Assembly (NCBI GenBank): GCA_949358305.1
Contig: OX442323.1
Location: 2,604,001 to 2,668,000 of the forward strand
Direction of reading: 5' to 3'
Source of the DNA: Strigamia acuminata
Lineage: Eukaryota; Arthropoda; Chilopoda; Geophilomorpha; Linotaeniidae
Length of the DNA: 64,000 bases
The notes below the pieces were generated by a model. That model saw only the letters and a list, made by a program, of their open reading frames with translations, made no database searches and had not been told where the DNA came from. The position numbers and the translations under genes were made by a program. Shown piece by piece: positions 43,881 to 54,800 of this stretch; position 1 is the first letter of the stretch, and each line of letters opens with the position of its first letter.

Positions 43881-46703
43881 TTACCCTATCTGGTCCCTCA
43901 GCGCAATAGCGGGCAACTTCCCTCCGCGGGGGCGTAGGATTGGGAGATTGACGGCTGGCGGTGGCGGAGGAAGGCCATCGGGCAGCGACGTGGTCAGATT
44001 CGCTGGATTCTCCGATTCGTTAATGAAGAATTGAGCGTGGCCGGGAGGTCCGTCCGTGCTGCTTCTTCTTTCGTGTACCCAGATTTGGGTCGAAGAGGGG
44101 AAGCGGCTGGGACATCGACGCATCCGATGCGATTCCGGCGGCGTGAGGGGCTCTCGGTGAGCCCGCTGGAGTCGTTGATGAAGGATCGGGTCGTTGGTCA
44201 ACCTTATTTCCTTCGCCATCCACTGTAGGAATGATTCGCCTTGGCGATGAGTGGCTAGCAACGCTTGGCGCGTCGCTTCGGACATTTGCAGGTTGGGGTA
44301 CTCCACTTCCAATCGTAGATAAAGCTGCGTCGGCGCGGGAGCCGGCGAGGGCGGAGGTGGTGGAGACGGTGGTAGGGGAATCTCCAACGGTGGAGTTGTC
44401 TCCTCTATGGACAGGGCGTCCATGCTCGTAGAAGGCGGCGAGGGCGACGGCAGCGGTGGAGTTTGGGGTCCCTTGCGCGATCGCTTCGGGACTAGCTTCG
44501 GTCGCTTGCTCGATCTTCGTTCCTTCGGGAATACCGGCTTTGGAGACGGGGTATAACTCCGGGCGGCAGGTTTGGGAGGAACCGTCTCGGCCACCACGAT
44601 GGGGCGGACGGCTTCCTCCTCCGCGGGCGCCTCTTCGGCGACCTTTCGCAACAACGTCGGGTGGACCCCTGGGTTTTTGTAGCGGAATGCCATCGAACGC
44701 ATCTTCGCGAACTGGAAATTCGGGTTTTCCATGGAGCGGGCCAACTCGAATCGGAGGTTGGCCGCGGCTGGTGTAAGCTCGGCCCAAAGTTGGTAGAGGG
44801 CCCTGTTTAGAAAGACGCCCTCTCTGTCGATTATGGTCCAGGCGGCCATCGACTGTCGGCCGTCCAGGAAGAGGGCGGGAGACAGGATTTCGGACATTAC
44901 GCGTGTTACCTCGGCGTTTAGACTGCTTCGGCTGAGCGGCAGGGCGCGGTTTGGATCCGCCGAAAAAGTGGCAGATAGTTTGCGCATTTGGGCTATCGCC
45001 CAATTGATGTGCTCCGTCTGAGCGGCGTCAGCCTGTGCCAAGGCCCGTTCGGCGGTAGCGGGGTGCTCACATTCAGCCTGGTGGGCCTGTAGTTCTCCCA
45101 AGGTGGGATTCGCTGCCTCTCGTCGATTTCGGGCATCCCGCTCTTTTTCTTCGTACCACATGGCGTCACGAGTCGGCCTCGGTGCCTGAGTCGGCGGAGG
45201 GACTGGCGGGGGAGCCAGCCCTGGCGGTCGGTGTGTGACGTATTCTAGGAATGCCTCGCCTGGTCGCATGCTTCCAGGGGGCGCCCACCTAGTTATGGCT
45301 GGTGGCGGGGCCTCGAGGAGAGGCGGCCAGCTTGGTTGGACCGGATGGAAGGTTGGTGCGGATGGCACGAGCGCGGTTTGGTCCGTAGAGGGCGTTGGCC
45401 GGTTCGCGGAGAATCCGCGAAAGGCGTTGGTGAGCACTTCGGCCAGTTCTCTTCGTGACATGGGCTGGTCCGTTTTTGGCCCTTCGTCTAAATCCATTTT
45501 TTCTTCAATGGTCTCGCACCATCCTTCGGGTCCCTTCTTCCGATCGGAGGATGACACGGCCGCGGGTCCGGCTCTTGGCGAGTCCGAACTACCGGCGGCG
45601 GTCGGCCTCTTCTCGGCGGCGGCGAGTTTCGCTAGCAGGGTTTGCATCCTTTGCCTGCGGCGAGCTCTGCTCTTCCGGTTGCGCCTTGTGTTGGCGGTTT
45701 CGACGTGCGAATGGGTTACCGAGTCTCTTCGGATTTTGTACGGGGGTTCCGCTTGGTCGAACATGGTCGACTCTTCGTCCGACGGCCGGACGGTGCGCAC
45801 TAGGAAGAGAGAGGGTGCGGCTGCGGTAGCTGCTTGTCTCTCCTGTTCGTCGACCCGGTCGCTCCATGAGTTGGAAGTTCCGGCCTCTGGATCTAGTCGC
45901 AATTCGCGGGATGAGGCGGGTACGATCACAACTGAGCGCAGGCCTCCCGACTGGGTGACCGCTTGAATTCTTAGGTCGGAACTGATCGAATGGCCGGGTT
46001 GCGTCCCGCTCGTCGACGGGCCGCTCTCCTCGGTGGAAAGGGCCTGCCTACTCGGAGCGGGGCCGCCGTTTGAGCTTGAGGCCTGTCTCTTCAGCCTCCT
46101 GACTCGTGTGCCGCTCTGAAGGATGCCGACTTGATGCAGCTGCCACATTTCGGCTTGAGTGGCGATAAAGCCGACGGGCGGCACCCACGGTGTTCCTTGG
46201 CGGTCTTCGCGGGCCTCTCGTAACCATCCTTTGATTTCTCCCGTCGAGAAACCATTTCGCTCCAAAACTCGTATTACGGCACTGGTTGCCGTTCGCTCTA
46301 GGTGAGCGATCTCTTCGCGGACGATTCGTCTCCGCTCCTCTGGCGTTGTGGCGTTGCGCCACCGAAGGCCGGTGCGCTCGTCCGCCTCGGTACCACCGTA
46401 CCGAGCTCGAAGTAGCTCTGAAAAAATAGGGCTCGACGGATCGAAATCGGGATCGATCCGTGGCCCCACCCTTTCTCGTATTTGCCTGGGCAAACATTCG
46501 ACTAGCGTCCTGGGTCGGTCAAAGAATTCTTCGATCGCTCGGGAGTAGCGTAATCTCAGGGCCCAGACATCGGTGTCTTCCTCTGGATAGGCTAGCCGGA
46601 TAAATTCTGGCATCGCTAGCCGGAAGATGTTGCCCTTGGTGGGCACTGTAGACGGCAGGGCGTCCCATGATTGTAGCGGGTCGATCTGAAGCATTAAATA
46701 CAT
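43881..46703 (-). CDS. Retrotransposon third ORF, unknown function
   Basis: A 940-residue frame between pol and the 3' LTR, ending 24 nt before the polypurine tract. I do not recognise it. The first 200 residues look folded and charged (for example WALRLRYSRAIEEFFDRPRT). Residues about 210-330 are Ser/Gly/Thr-rich and probably disordered. A very basic stretch near 335-355 (RRNRKSRARRRQRM) could be a nuclear signal or nucleic-acid contact. A Pro-rich linker lies near 470-510. A helical part near 540-690 holds LYQLWAELTPAAANLRFELA. A second Pro/Lys-rich stretch follows at 720-800. The motifs RPGEAFLEYV and RQGESFLQWM may mark a repeated unit. There is no signal peptide, hydrophobic membrane segment or glycosylation-rich domain, so it does not look like an envelope gene despite its position. 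Start chosen at the first ATG (AAATTAAAATG, A at -3). Expression may need a spliced RNA. Confidence 0.75.
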   Translation of the reverse strand: MYLMLQIDPLQSWDALPSTVPTKGNIFRLAMPEFIRLAYPEEDTDVWALRLRYSRAIEEFFDRPRTLVECLPRQIRERVGPRIDPDFDPSSPIFSELLRARYGGTEADERTGLRWRNATTPEERRRIVREEIAHLERTATSAVIRVLERNGFSTGEIKGWLREAREDRQGTPWVPPVGFIATQAEMWQLHQVGILQSGTRVRRLKRQASSSNGGPAPSRQALSTEESGPSTSGTQPGHSISSDLRIQAVTQSGGLRSVVIVPASSRELRLDPEAGTSNSWSDRVDEQERQAATAAAPSLFLVRTVRPSDEESTMFDQAEPPYKIRRDSVTHSHVETANTRRNRKSRARRRQRMQTLLAKLAAAEKRPTAAGSSDSPRAGPAAVSSSDRKKGPEGWCETIEEKMDLDEGPKTDQPMSRRELAEVLTNAFRGFSANRPTPSTDQTALVPSAPTFHPVQPSWPPLLEAPPPAITRWAPPGSMRPGEAFLEYVTHRPPGLAPPPVPPPTQAPRPTRDAMWYEEKERDARNRREAANPTLGELQAHQAECEHPATAERALAQADAAQTEHINWAIAQMRKLSATFSADPNRALPLSRSSLNAEVTRVMSEILSPALFLDGRQSMAAWTIIDREGVFLNRALYQLWAELTPAAANLRFELARSMENPNFQFAKMRSMAFRYKNPGVHPTLLRKVAEEAPAEEEAVRPIVVAETVPPKPAARSYTPSPKPVFPKERRSSKRPKLVPKRSRKGPQTPPLPSPSPPSTSMDALSIEETTPPLEIPLPPSPPPPPSPAPAPTQLYLRLEVEYPNLQMSEATRQALLATHRQGESFLQWMAKEIRLTNDPILHQRLQRAHREPLTPPESHRMRRCPSRFPSSTQIWVHERRSSTDGPPGHAQFFINESENPANLTTSLPDGLPPPPPAVNLPILRPRGGKLPAIALRDQIG

Positions 46704-47745
46704 TTTAATTTCGATACCCTTTTTACAAATATTTGGAATAAAAATTGTGAGATCGGCGGTGGCACCAAAATTTCTTTCGGTTGTGGCCGCTCCTCTCTGT
46801 CCTGATTATTCGCAGGTCCGCGGTGGTTGGCCGCTGGTGTAGCTCAGTCTTTCTCTTGCTACCTTTTTTAGATTCAGGAGGTCCGCTCAAAACAACGTCG
46901 CGTAATATAAAAGAATCGGTTGTTTTTATTTAAGCTTTTCTACTCGTATTTTAATTTATTACGGAGTTTCAACGTTACTTTTAGTTTTCAATTTTTTCTA
47001 ATTTTTTAGCGACGCCATCTTGGCAAACAATTCCTTTGTCTGGGTTTGGAGATCGGAGATCTTCGAGCACGAAAATGGTTTCCGCGCCCGAGCTCCGATT
47101 CTACCGAAAATCAACAAAACAAATACAAAAAGAATTCATCAGTCAAGTTATCACGCGCCACAATCCGACATGGTGTCGGATGTCGGCGGATTACATTTTT
47201 TGATCTTACGGGAAGATCTTATGTTACCTGCGGTTGCTCCGGCTCATCCCAATTTTCTTCCTCCGCCTCGATGACCAATCCTTCGCTCTCGTCTCTGGAG
47301 GACGAGGCGTCGGGGTCAATTCTCGGGTTGCGTCGATCGGCCATTCAAGAAAACTAAAGATTATTCGTGAGAAAAAGAGGTTTTGGGTCACTTTCAGGGA
47401 GAAAGGTTACAAAACGCGTGCTTTCGTCTCAGCGAACAATCGGAAACGGAAACCGACCGGCGCAGAGGATTCTGGGTCACGGACGCATCTCGTACGGTAC
47501 GAGACTTGTCCGTGTGAGCATGGGGCTACGGGGACGACGTATGCGATCGAGCCGTGCGCATGTTACGCTACGGGGTTTCGACCGATACGTCATGCAATCT
47601 CGCTTTTCGATATTGACGGTGATAACTGACGACGAAATTCGGACTTAGCCGAATTTTATGTCTCGACATGCGTTGCAGCTCTCGTAAGTGAATTTCTTCA
47701 ACTTTACGACGCCGCGATCACATGTTTTGACCTTTTTATTTCTTT
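46704..47745 (-). other. 1.04-kb non-coding spacer between pol and ORF3
   Basis: No minus-strand frame of note. Plus-strand frames here (47020-47274, 47234-47629, 47367-47648) are antisense and have no domains. The stretch could hold a splice acceptor or promoter for ORF3, but I found no convincing site. Confidence 0.6.
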
Positions 47746-50700
47746 CTAGTTTCTCCCGGTGATTTTTCCGTCTTGGATGAACGGATTCTTCGATTTTCGC
47801 GGTCGAAGGTTGCGTTTTTGCTCGCGAGTGGTATCGGCTCCCACTTGGTCGCTCATCTCCGATGTTGCGGTATTGTTTACTTCTTCTAATTTTGTTTTTT
47901 CTTTTTCAGAAGTATTTTCTTCTGCTTCCTCCCTCTCCGAGACTGTTTGTTCCGCTTGATCGGGAGCATCTGCGGGTTGGGATTCGGCGTCGAAAAATTC
48001 GTCATCTTCGTCTGCTCCTTCGCCAATTTCGTTGTTATTTTGGAATGTGTCGACCACTGTGCCACCTTGGCCGCTGTGCGACTGACCTTCCAGCCATATT
48101 TCTTGGCGAAATTCTGGTAGATATGGTTTTAATTCCCGGCCGTTGATCGACTGGAAATTCTTATTATCTGTTAATCTGCGCAATTGGTAGGCGTTGCCGC
48201 CGTGTTCTGCCACAATTACATAGGGTCCGTCCCTTTTGTCGGCCAGACCCGCGGCAATGCCCCTCGCAGCATTCGATAATATGTGTGTTTCCTTCCACAC
48301 CAGATCGTTGACCTTGAAATTCGTGAATCCCAATTCTCCTTCTTTTTCTGCGACTCTTTCCCGTAGATCAAAGATGTGAGTCATTAGGTGTTGATATGTG
48401 TCGGAAATCGTCTGTTCCAAACGACATACGTACTCGTGTGGGTTAGCGGGGTCCAGTACATTTACTGCCTCCGCAACTCGTGGGTCCCACGGCATTCTTA
48501 GTTCGCGGGCGAAATTAAGAAACGCCGGTGAGAAGTCGCGTGTTCGTGATACGGTGGAGCGAATGCTGAACGCTATCTCACGTAGATATTCATCCCACCG
48601 ATTGTGTACGTCGGTGAACACCGTCAAAGCGTATTTCACGTCTTTGTTTAGCCTTTCCACGGGGTTCGTTTGAGGATTATAAGTGGAGGTGTTTGAAATC
48701 TCCATCTTGAATTTCTTGCAGAACTCCTTGTATATTTTGGACCTGAATTGGGGCCCGTTATCGGAAATGAGCTTCCGAGGAAACCCAAATCGCAACGCCA
48801 CGTCGTAAAGACACTCGGCGATATTTTCCGCCGAGGGCTTCGCGAGGGCGTACAACTCGGGCCAACGGGTCGCTACGTCCATAATTACAAGTATATACAT
48901 GTTGCGGTTGCTTGTTGTGGGCTTGGGGCCCATCAAGTCAACACTCCAACAGTCGAAGGGGGCATAGGGGCCGAGAGACATTGTGTTTCTGGCCACCTTG
49001 TCGCGAGGTCGACATGCTTGGCACCGGGAGCAGTGACGAATAAATTTCGTTATTTTCTGGCGGGCTCCGGGCCAAAAGAATATCTGCTTCACGCGGTACA
49101 ATGTTCGTGCTATGCCGGCGTGGCTAGCGAGTGGGTGCCCGTGCATCAGCCACAGCAATCGGGTGTGTAGCGAGACAGGCACCACCACTTTTATCGCGTT
49201 TCCCGCTCCGCTAAGGTCGTCCTGAAACGTCGGGTGGTATTTCAGTAGTAACCCGTCGTCTATCAGGTAGCTGGTGGCTTCCTTAGCAAATTGCTTCCTG
49301 CGATGAGGATTCGTCATGTCGATCGGATATTCCCCTTTTTCTAGGAATCGAGTCATTATTTGACATTTGGCGTCGGTCGCCTGATGTTCGATAAACTCGA
49401 GTCTTGTTGGCGGTGCGTATTGCGTTTTCTTTTCTATTGTGGCCGTGAAGGCACGCAGCGGAGTCTTTGGGGTCTCTTGGACGACTGGAGGGGCTGCCTC
49501 CGTCTTTGCGTCGGTTGTTCCAGCTGGCTGGTACGTTCGAGTCCAGAAACCACAGAAAGTTTTATCAGCGGGCTCCATCACGGGCAATTCGTTCGCTTTA
49601 CGAAGGCGCCAAATCCGTCTGGGCGTCGGACAATAAAGTAGACGCGAATCGTCTTCGCCGTCGTCGTCCGGACCATGGGGGTCGGACGCCGGGGCTCGCG
49701 ATAAAGCGTCGGCTACCTGATTGAATTTTCCGGGGCGATATGTTATTGTTATGTCGCACGCCATGAGTTCGAGTTGCCATCTGGCGAGCCTGCCGGATGG
49801 TTCTTTTAACTTCATCAACCAGCTTAATGCTTGATGATCGGTCTGCACTTCGAAATTCGTATACTCTAGGTAGTCACGAAATTTCCGAACAGCCCATATT
49901 ACGGCTAAGCACTCCAGTTCTGTAGCCGTGTAGTTTTTCTCGGCCCCCTGTATTTTTCGGCTTATGAACATACAGGGTACTTCTTGCTCCACTCCGTTGT
50001 ACGTGTGTTTTTGCAAGAGGGCTGCTCCCAAGCCGACTCGGCTGGCGTCGGTATGCAGTACGAACGGTCGGTTTAGATCGGGTAGCGGCATTTTGTCGAC
50101 GTCGGCCAGCATTTGTTTTATGGCGTTGAAGGCGGCCTCGCATTCGGCCGTCCAAGCGAACTCGCGGTCGGTTCGCAGGAGGTCCGTCACGGGCGCGGCT
50201 ACTTCTGCCAAATTGGGGAGCAGCCTGCCGAAAAAATTAATCATTCCCATGAATCTCTGGACTCCCTTTATATCTTCGGGTGCCGGGAATCCATTTATCG
50301 CTCGTACTTTTTCGGGATCAATGGCGATCCCCTCAACTCCGATTCGATAGCCTAGGAAGGCAAGTTCTTTTCTACAGAACTTGCTCTTTCCGGGGTGGAC
50401 ATGGAGTCCAGCTTTGGCTAAACGGGAGACCACTCGGTCTATGTGCTCTATGTGTTCCTCAAAAGTGTCTGACGCAATAATGATATCGTCGAGATAAGCC
50501 CATACGAAATCATGTAACATGTCTCCGAGGACGCTTTCGATTAACTTTTGAAATGTGCTTGGTGCGTTCACTAGTCCGAATGGCATTACGTTGAACATTA
50601 ATCGCCCTATAGGCGAGTAAAACGCTGTCTTTAGCTTATCTTCTGGTCGGAGTTCGACCTGCCAGTACCCTTTTGACAGGTCCATGGTGGTTACCCAATT

Positions 50701-51888
50701 AAATGGAGCCAGCTCACGGAGAATCGCTTCGATGGAGGGCATCTGTATCGGATCTATCACCGTTATTGCATTGAGCGGGCGGTAGTCGATACACAAGCGA
50801 GGCTCGGAGCCGGGTCGCATTACTAGGACGATCCTCATCGCGTATTCGCCCAATGCTTCTGTGACGATGCCTTTGTCGAGCATGTCTTGACACATCTGGG
50901 TCACTATGTCCCGTTTTTGGGGATTCATCCCCTTGTATGGCACGCGAATCGGTTTGTCCGTCGTCAGTTCGATCTCGTGTACGGCCTCGGTCGTCCTTCC
51001 GGGTGTTTTGGTGAGGATCCGCTCGTGCTTACGAAGTATTCGTCTCAGCAATGATGCCTCGTTGACTTGCAAAGCGGCTTCCTCGACCAACGTGTCCACC
51101 ATGTTGCTTCTTTGCAATTCCAGAGCGAAGGCTACGAAATCGTAGTCCTGTACGAATTTTCGCAGTCCTCTCTCGTATTCCTCCTTCTCTTGGGCCTCGT
51201 CCAGTAATTTTTGGGGTACTACTGGAATGGGCCTTTCACCTTCGGGGCTTATCCAATTCCACGATCTCGTTATCGGATTTGGCTGTATTTTTAGTTTAGC
51301 CATGATGTCGATTCCGAGGAGGAACACCTTGTCGTGGGATGGCAGCACCAAGAAGGGGTGGGATAGGTTCCCTCCCCTCCAATCGATGGTAATTTTTATT
51401 ACGCCCCTTGGCTTTACATAGCCATTAGCCGTGAGCAATTCCACATTCTCATTTACTTTCATCATTTTGTCTTCGATGTCTAGGCTCTCGACTAGATCTT
51501 CGGATATGAAAGAACGATCCGCTCCGGAATCCAGTAGTCCCAGTAACTTTTGGTTTTCAATGGTCACTGGTAACATACAGAGTGTCTCACAATGTGACTT
51601 TGAGACGTTGCAGTGGAATACTCGCAATTTCTGCGGTACGATGTCCAAGTCAAACGGGAGTTCGGCCCAACTATCGTCCGTCTTGGCCTCAGTTCTCACT
51701 TGCATGCCCCTCAGTATCACTTTTTCTTCCTTTTCTGGTGCGGATTGGGCTCGGTCTTTGACCTGCGCATCAAGTATGGCATGACCGGCAGGTCCGGTAT
51801 GGAATTTCTTTTTCCTTGTTATTTCCTCAGCTTTCGCAGACGAAGTCGATTCTATTTCTTCGACGACGCCTGCGCTTGGCAGTTTTTT
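47746..51888 (-). CDS. pol: Pol polyprotein (protease, RT, RNase H, integrase)
   Basis: The frame is open from 51939, overlaps the end of gag by 88 nt, and is -1 relative to gag. It has no ATG near its beginning, so it should be made by frameshifting at 51882-51888. Numbering from codon 51720: retropepsin DSGAD at 64-68 and LLGIDIM at 134-140; RT about 255-470 with LCIDYRPLN and the catalytic YLDD at 409-412; RNase H about 551-675 with HTDAS, TDHQ and ADALSR. The integrase zinc finger is H862, H867, C897, C900. The integrase core has D928 (SVDLMG), D987 (SDNGPQF) and E1022 (PVERLN), and a GPY module lies at 1165. An acidic tail ends the protein. All key residues are present and the frame has no stop. 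The product copies the element RNA into DNA and inserts it in the nucleus. Gypsy membership is firm; I do not assign a clade. Confidence 0.96.
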   Translation of the reverse strand, partial: KKLPSAGVVEEIESTSSAKAEEITRKKKFHTGPAGHAILDAQVKDRAQSAPEKEEKVILRGMQVRTEAKTDDSWAELPFDLDIVPQKLRVFHCNVSKSHCETLCMLPVTIENQKLLGLLDSGADRSFISEDLVESLDIEDKMMKVNENVELLTANGYVKPRGVIKITIDWRGGNLSHPFLVLPSHDKVFLLGIDIMAKLKIQPNPITRSWNWISPEGERPIPVVPQKLLDEAQEKEEYERGLRKFVQDYDFVAFALELQRSNMVDTLVEEAALQVNEASLLRRILRKHERILTKTPGRTTEAVHEIELTTDKPIRVPYKGMNPQKRDIVTQMCQDMLDKGIVTEALGEYAMRIVLVMRPGSEPRLCIDYRPLNAITVIDPIQMPSIEAILRELAPFNWVTTMDLSKGYWQVELRPEDKLKTAFYSPIGRLMFNVMPFGLVNAPSTFQKLIESVLGDMLHDFVWAYLDDIIIASDTFEEHIEHIDRVVSRLAKAGLHVHPGKSKFCRKELAFLGYRIGVEGIAIDPEKVRAINGFPAPEDIKGVQRFMGMINFFGRLLPNLAEVAAPVTDLLRTDREFAWTAECEAAFNAIKQMLADVDKMPLPDLNRPFVLHTDASRVGLGAALLQKHTYNGVEQEVPCMFISRKIQGAEKNYTATELECLAVIWAVRKFRDYLEYTNFEVQTDHQALSWLMKLKEPSGRLARWQLELMACDITITYRPGKFNQVADALSRAPASDPHGPDDDGEDDSRLLYCPTPRRIWRLRKANELPVMEPADKTFCGFWTRTYQPAGTTDAKTEAAPPVVQETPKTPLRAFTATIEKKTQYAPPTRLEFIEHQATDAKCQIMTRFLEKGEYPIDMTNPHRRKQFAKEATSYLIDDGLLLKYHPTFQDDLSGAGNAIKVVVPVSLHTRLLWLMHGHPLASHAGIARTLYRVKQIFFWPGARQKITKFIRHCSRCQACRPRDKVARNTMSLGPYAPFDCWSVDLMGPKPTTSNRNMYILVIMDVATRWPELYALAKPSAENIAECLYDVALRFGFPRKLISDNGPQFRSKIYKEFCKKFKMEISNTSTYNPQTNPVERLNKDVKYALTVFTDVHNRWDEYLREIAFSIRSTVSRTRDFSPAFLNFARELRMPWDPRVAEAVNVLDPANPHEYVCRLEQTISDTYQHLMTHIFDLRERVAEKEGELGFTNFKVNDLVWKETHILSNAARGIAAGLADKRDGPYVIVAEHGGNAYQLRRLTDNKNFQSINGRELKPYLPEFRQEIWLEGQSHSGQGGTVVDTFQNNNEIGEGADEDDEFFDAESQPADAPDQAEQTVSEREEAEENTSEKEKTKLEEVNNTATSEMSDQVGADTTREQKRNLRPRKSKNPFIQDGKITGRN
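51835..51888 (-). promoter_or_regulatory. -1 ribosomal frameshift signal (slippery site and hairpin)
   Basis: On the minus strand the gag frame reads GCA AAA AAC, giving the slippery heptamer A-AAA-AAC (51882-51888). Seven nt later CGCAGGCG (51867-51874) pairs with CGTCTGCG (51835-51842), with one G-U pair. Inside it GTCGA pairs with TCGAC around a 10-nt loop that contains the gag stop codon. Heptamer, spacing and direction of shift all match the gag-pol arrangement. Confidence 0.88.
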
Positions 51889-54800
51889 GCCAGGGCGACA
51901 TTTAACTCTGCCATCATCTTCATCATGGTCTGTGTCTCGCTAGTGATTTTGGCCTTTTTTTCGCATTTGTCGGAATAATGGCCGTATTCCCCACAGCTGT
52001 AGCATTTAATATTGCTTTTGTCGCCCGTGGGTGTGAAACCCGGTTTTTTCGGGACGAATGCTGTTGGGAACCGTCTTTTGGGGCCCGGCGCCCCTTTTTC
52101 CTTGGCTGCGCGGGCGTGAGCTCTGAATTGTGTGATGGCTAACGCTCGGTGCGCGTGATGAAGGTACGGGCCTTGTTCGTCGCACCCCGTCGATAAGTTC
52201 TCGAGGTGCTCGTGCAGGTCTTCTTCATCGCTTGATTCCTCTGCTGGCTCGGCGACCGCCGCGGGAGGTGACGTTTCTTCTGCTTTTGCCGAGGTGGCTA
52301 AGTCAGTTGAGGTCACCTGCATCGCCGTAGTCGTCGGAGCTTTCTTTGGGGCAGCAATCGGGTTGCTTGGGAGCGTTACACCGGTTTTTGGGGTCAACGT
52401 CCGTCCCGAAGACGCCTCAGTGAGGCTCATTATGCCGCTGAGGTATTCGCTCGGTCTCATTAGTTTCTCGGAAGCTTTATGGCGTTCGGCGCTGGTTATC
52501 AGTCGCTTTTCGTGGGCTTCCGCTTCTTCGGGTGGCAGTGAGGCGTAATACCTTTGTTCTATCTCCAGCGTATTGGTTAGGAGATAATTACTGACATCCC
52601 GATAGTTGCCAGTGCGGGGAGCACGCATGTCCAGCAGTATTCGTTGTGAATGTGCTGACAATCCCCCATAGAAAATCATCGTAAACCCGGCAGGGTTAAT
52701 TTCGTACGGTGCTCGGGCGAAGAGTAATTTCGCTCGGGCGTCGTAGTCGGCGAGTGTTTCACCTGGGGCTTGACGGAGGCCACGCAATTTGTTGCTGATC
52801 TCGTCTGGTGTCTCGCCGTATCGAAGGTCGAAACGGACGAGAAAGTCGTCCCAGGTCGGATTTTTCAGTCCTTGGTACCACTCGCGGGCTGATCCAGTGG
52901 TTAGTTCCACTAGACCGTGTGTGAGCATATCGGCGACGGTCGCCTTCGTAGCTTTCTTAATTCTCATCACTTCGTCGAGGAAGCGGTCTCCCGCTTTCCA
53001 CGAACCGTCGAATCGCGTCTGCACGTAGTGTTGCCATCGGATATTACCCGTGGCTTCGGCAGCGGGTTCGTTACGTACGCCATATTTGCGTTTGACCCTT
53101 TCACCGGCGCGGTTATGTTCATCGCCGGGGTGGCCCAAGTCGATTCCTTCCTTACGGAAAGAGTTCAATAAGGCACGTCCCAGTTCAGCCATTGTATATT
53201 GTCGGCCGGCAGAGTCCTGGAAGTTCCCCTCCTGTATGGAAGGGCGAGAGCTGTGTGAAGATCGGTTGGAGGCATTCGGTCGGTCCGAATGGCGCTGGTT
53301 GCTGCCGCGGCTCTCTCGGTGCGATCCGGATGACGGTCGACGTCGGTCGTCGTCGTCCGATGAATCAGAGGGGTCGGAAGGGTCGCCTCGTGGGTGGTCT
53401 CTTGGTCCCTTCGGGGGGACTTCTTCGCCATCCCGTGATTTCTTCGAGCCTCCGGAGGGCGGCGGCTCCTTTTCGTCGCTGCTCCCGTAAAAAGAATACC
53501 ATTTATTCTCTTCGCTTTCTGGGCGCTCGCTGTCCTTATTCGCGTTCTTTTTGTTAAGTAACGCGTCGATTGCGGCGCTTCTTTCGGATCGTTTCGAGGG
53601 GTTACGGTTTCTGGATTTTCCGTCCGGTTGGTCGTCTTCCTGTGACTTCCTCTTTTTTGTTTCGGCGTGGGAACCACTGGTGGGCTCTTTGTCCGTTTTC
53701 GGATCCTCCTTTTTATTCCTCTCCGAAACGTCCGGCTCGTACTCTCTTTGGAATTTCTCTGTTTCCTTTTCCCAATTTTCGGCTTCCCATCGTTTTTGCT
53801 CGTCAATTATCTCTTTTTTCTTAGCTTGGTACTCGTCGGTCCGTCTGTACCGCCCCCATTCTTCTTGTTCTTCTAGAAGTTGCTCCTTTTCTCTCCTTGC
53901 TCTCGCGGCTTTCATCCTTTCGTGGTATTGTTCTTCCCACTTCTGGTGTTGCCGCTGAGCTTCTTCTCTCAGTTTCTGCAATTTCTCGGCTTTTCGCTGG
54001 GCTAGGAGGGCTCGGAATTGGTCTTCGTAGTCTTGGGCTTCCCTGTGCCTCCCTTCTACGGTATTATTCCATTCTCTTCGTATTTTGGCTTCCTGCTCTT
54101 CCCTTATCTCCTGCACCATTTCTTCCGTTCTCTCCGTGGCCCTTTTTTCTCGCTGCAGTCGTTCCTCTTCCTCTTTCCAGAGTTCTCTCCTCTCAGTGCT
54201 CGCTCTACGCTGACGATTTATCGTTTCCTGCCTCGATTCTTCTCGGGCTTTCTCCCGAGATTCGTGAAGGGCTTTGTGAGGATCGGGCACGAAGTTACCT
54301 ACGTCACTCGGCGTTTCTTGCGATACAGGCGTCTCCGCCGCTGGTCTTGCGACTGGCGTCGGGGCCTGTGCTGCGCAAATCGCCTTTGTGAGTATGGTAA
54401 TAGAGTCCCAGACTGACGTTCCCGGCGGAATATCGGTTACCGCCTTCAGTCGGGCTGCTTGTTGCGATAGGTGAATTAAATGGGCTACTTCGGGGGACAC
54501 AGGGGCAGGTCTCGCCGAGGCGCTGGAGGCCATCGGGGTCCCGCTCGTGCTTCGTACCGGAGTTTCGTTTAGGGGGGCGGATTGGTGACTTTTTTCCGGT
54601 GATGGGTTGCGGTCGATTGTGGTTGTCCGCCTCGGAGTTTTCGTCTTCTCCTCGGCTACCAGTATCGGCACTCGTCCTGTTGTTGTATCGCGAATTTCTT
54701 CTTGATTTTCTAGGACTTCCGTATCGGTATCTTCGACAAAGGGCATATCTGAGGAGAGCGGCTCTCGCTCGGGCTCGGTTAGGGCCTCGAGCGTGGCAGC

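Noticed and set aside
44031-45966. Plus-strand frames opposite gag, pol and ORF3, up to 243 codons
   Set aside because: They are antisense to strongly supported GC-rich coding frames and show no domains of their own.
43881-46703. Envelope gene in the third ORF
   Set aside because: Position alone suggests env, but there is no signal peptide, transmembrane segment, cleavage-site context or sequon-rich domain.
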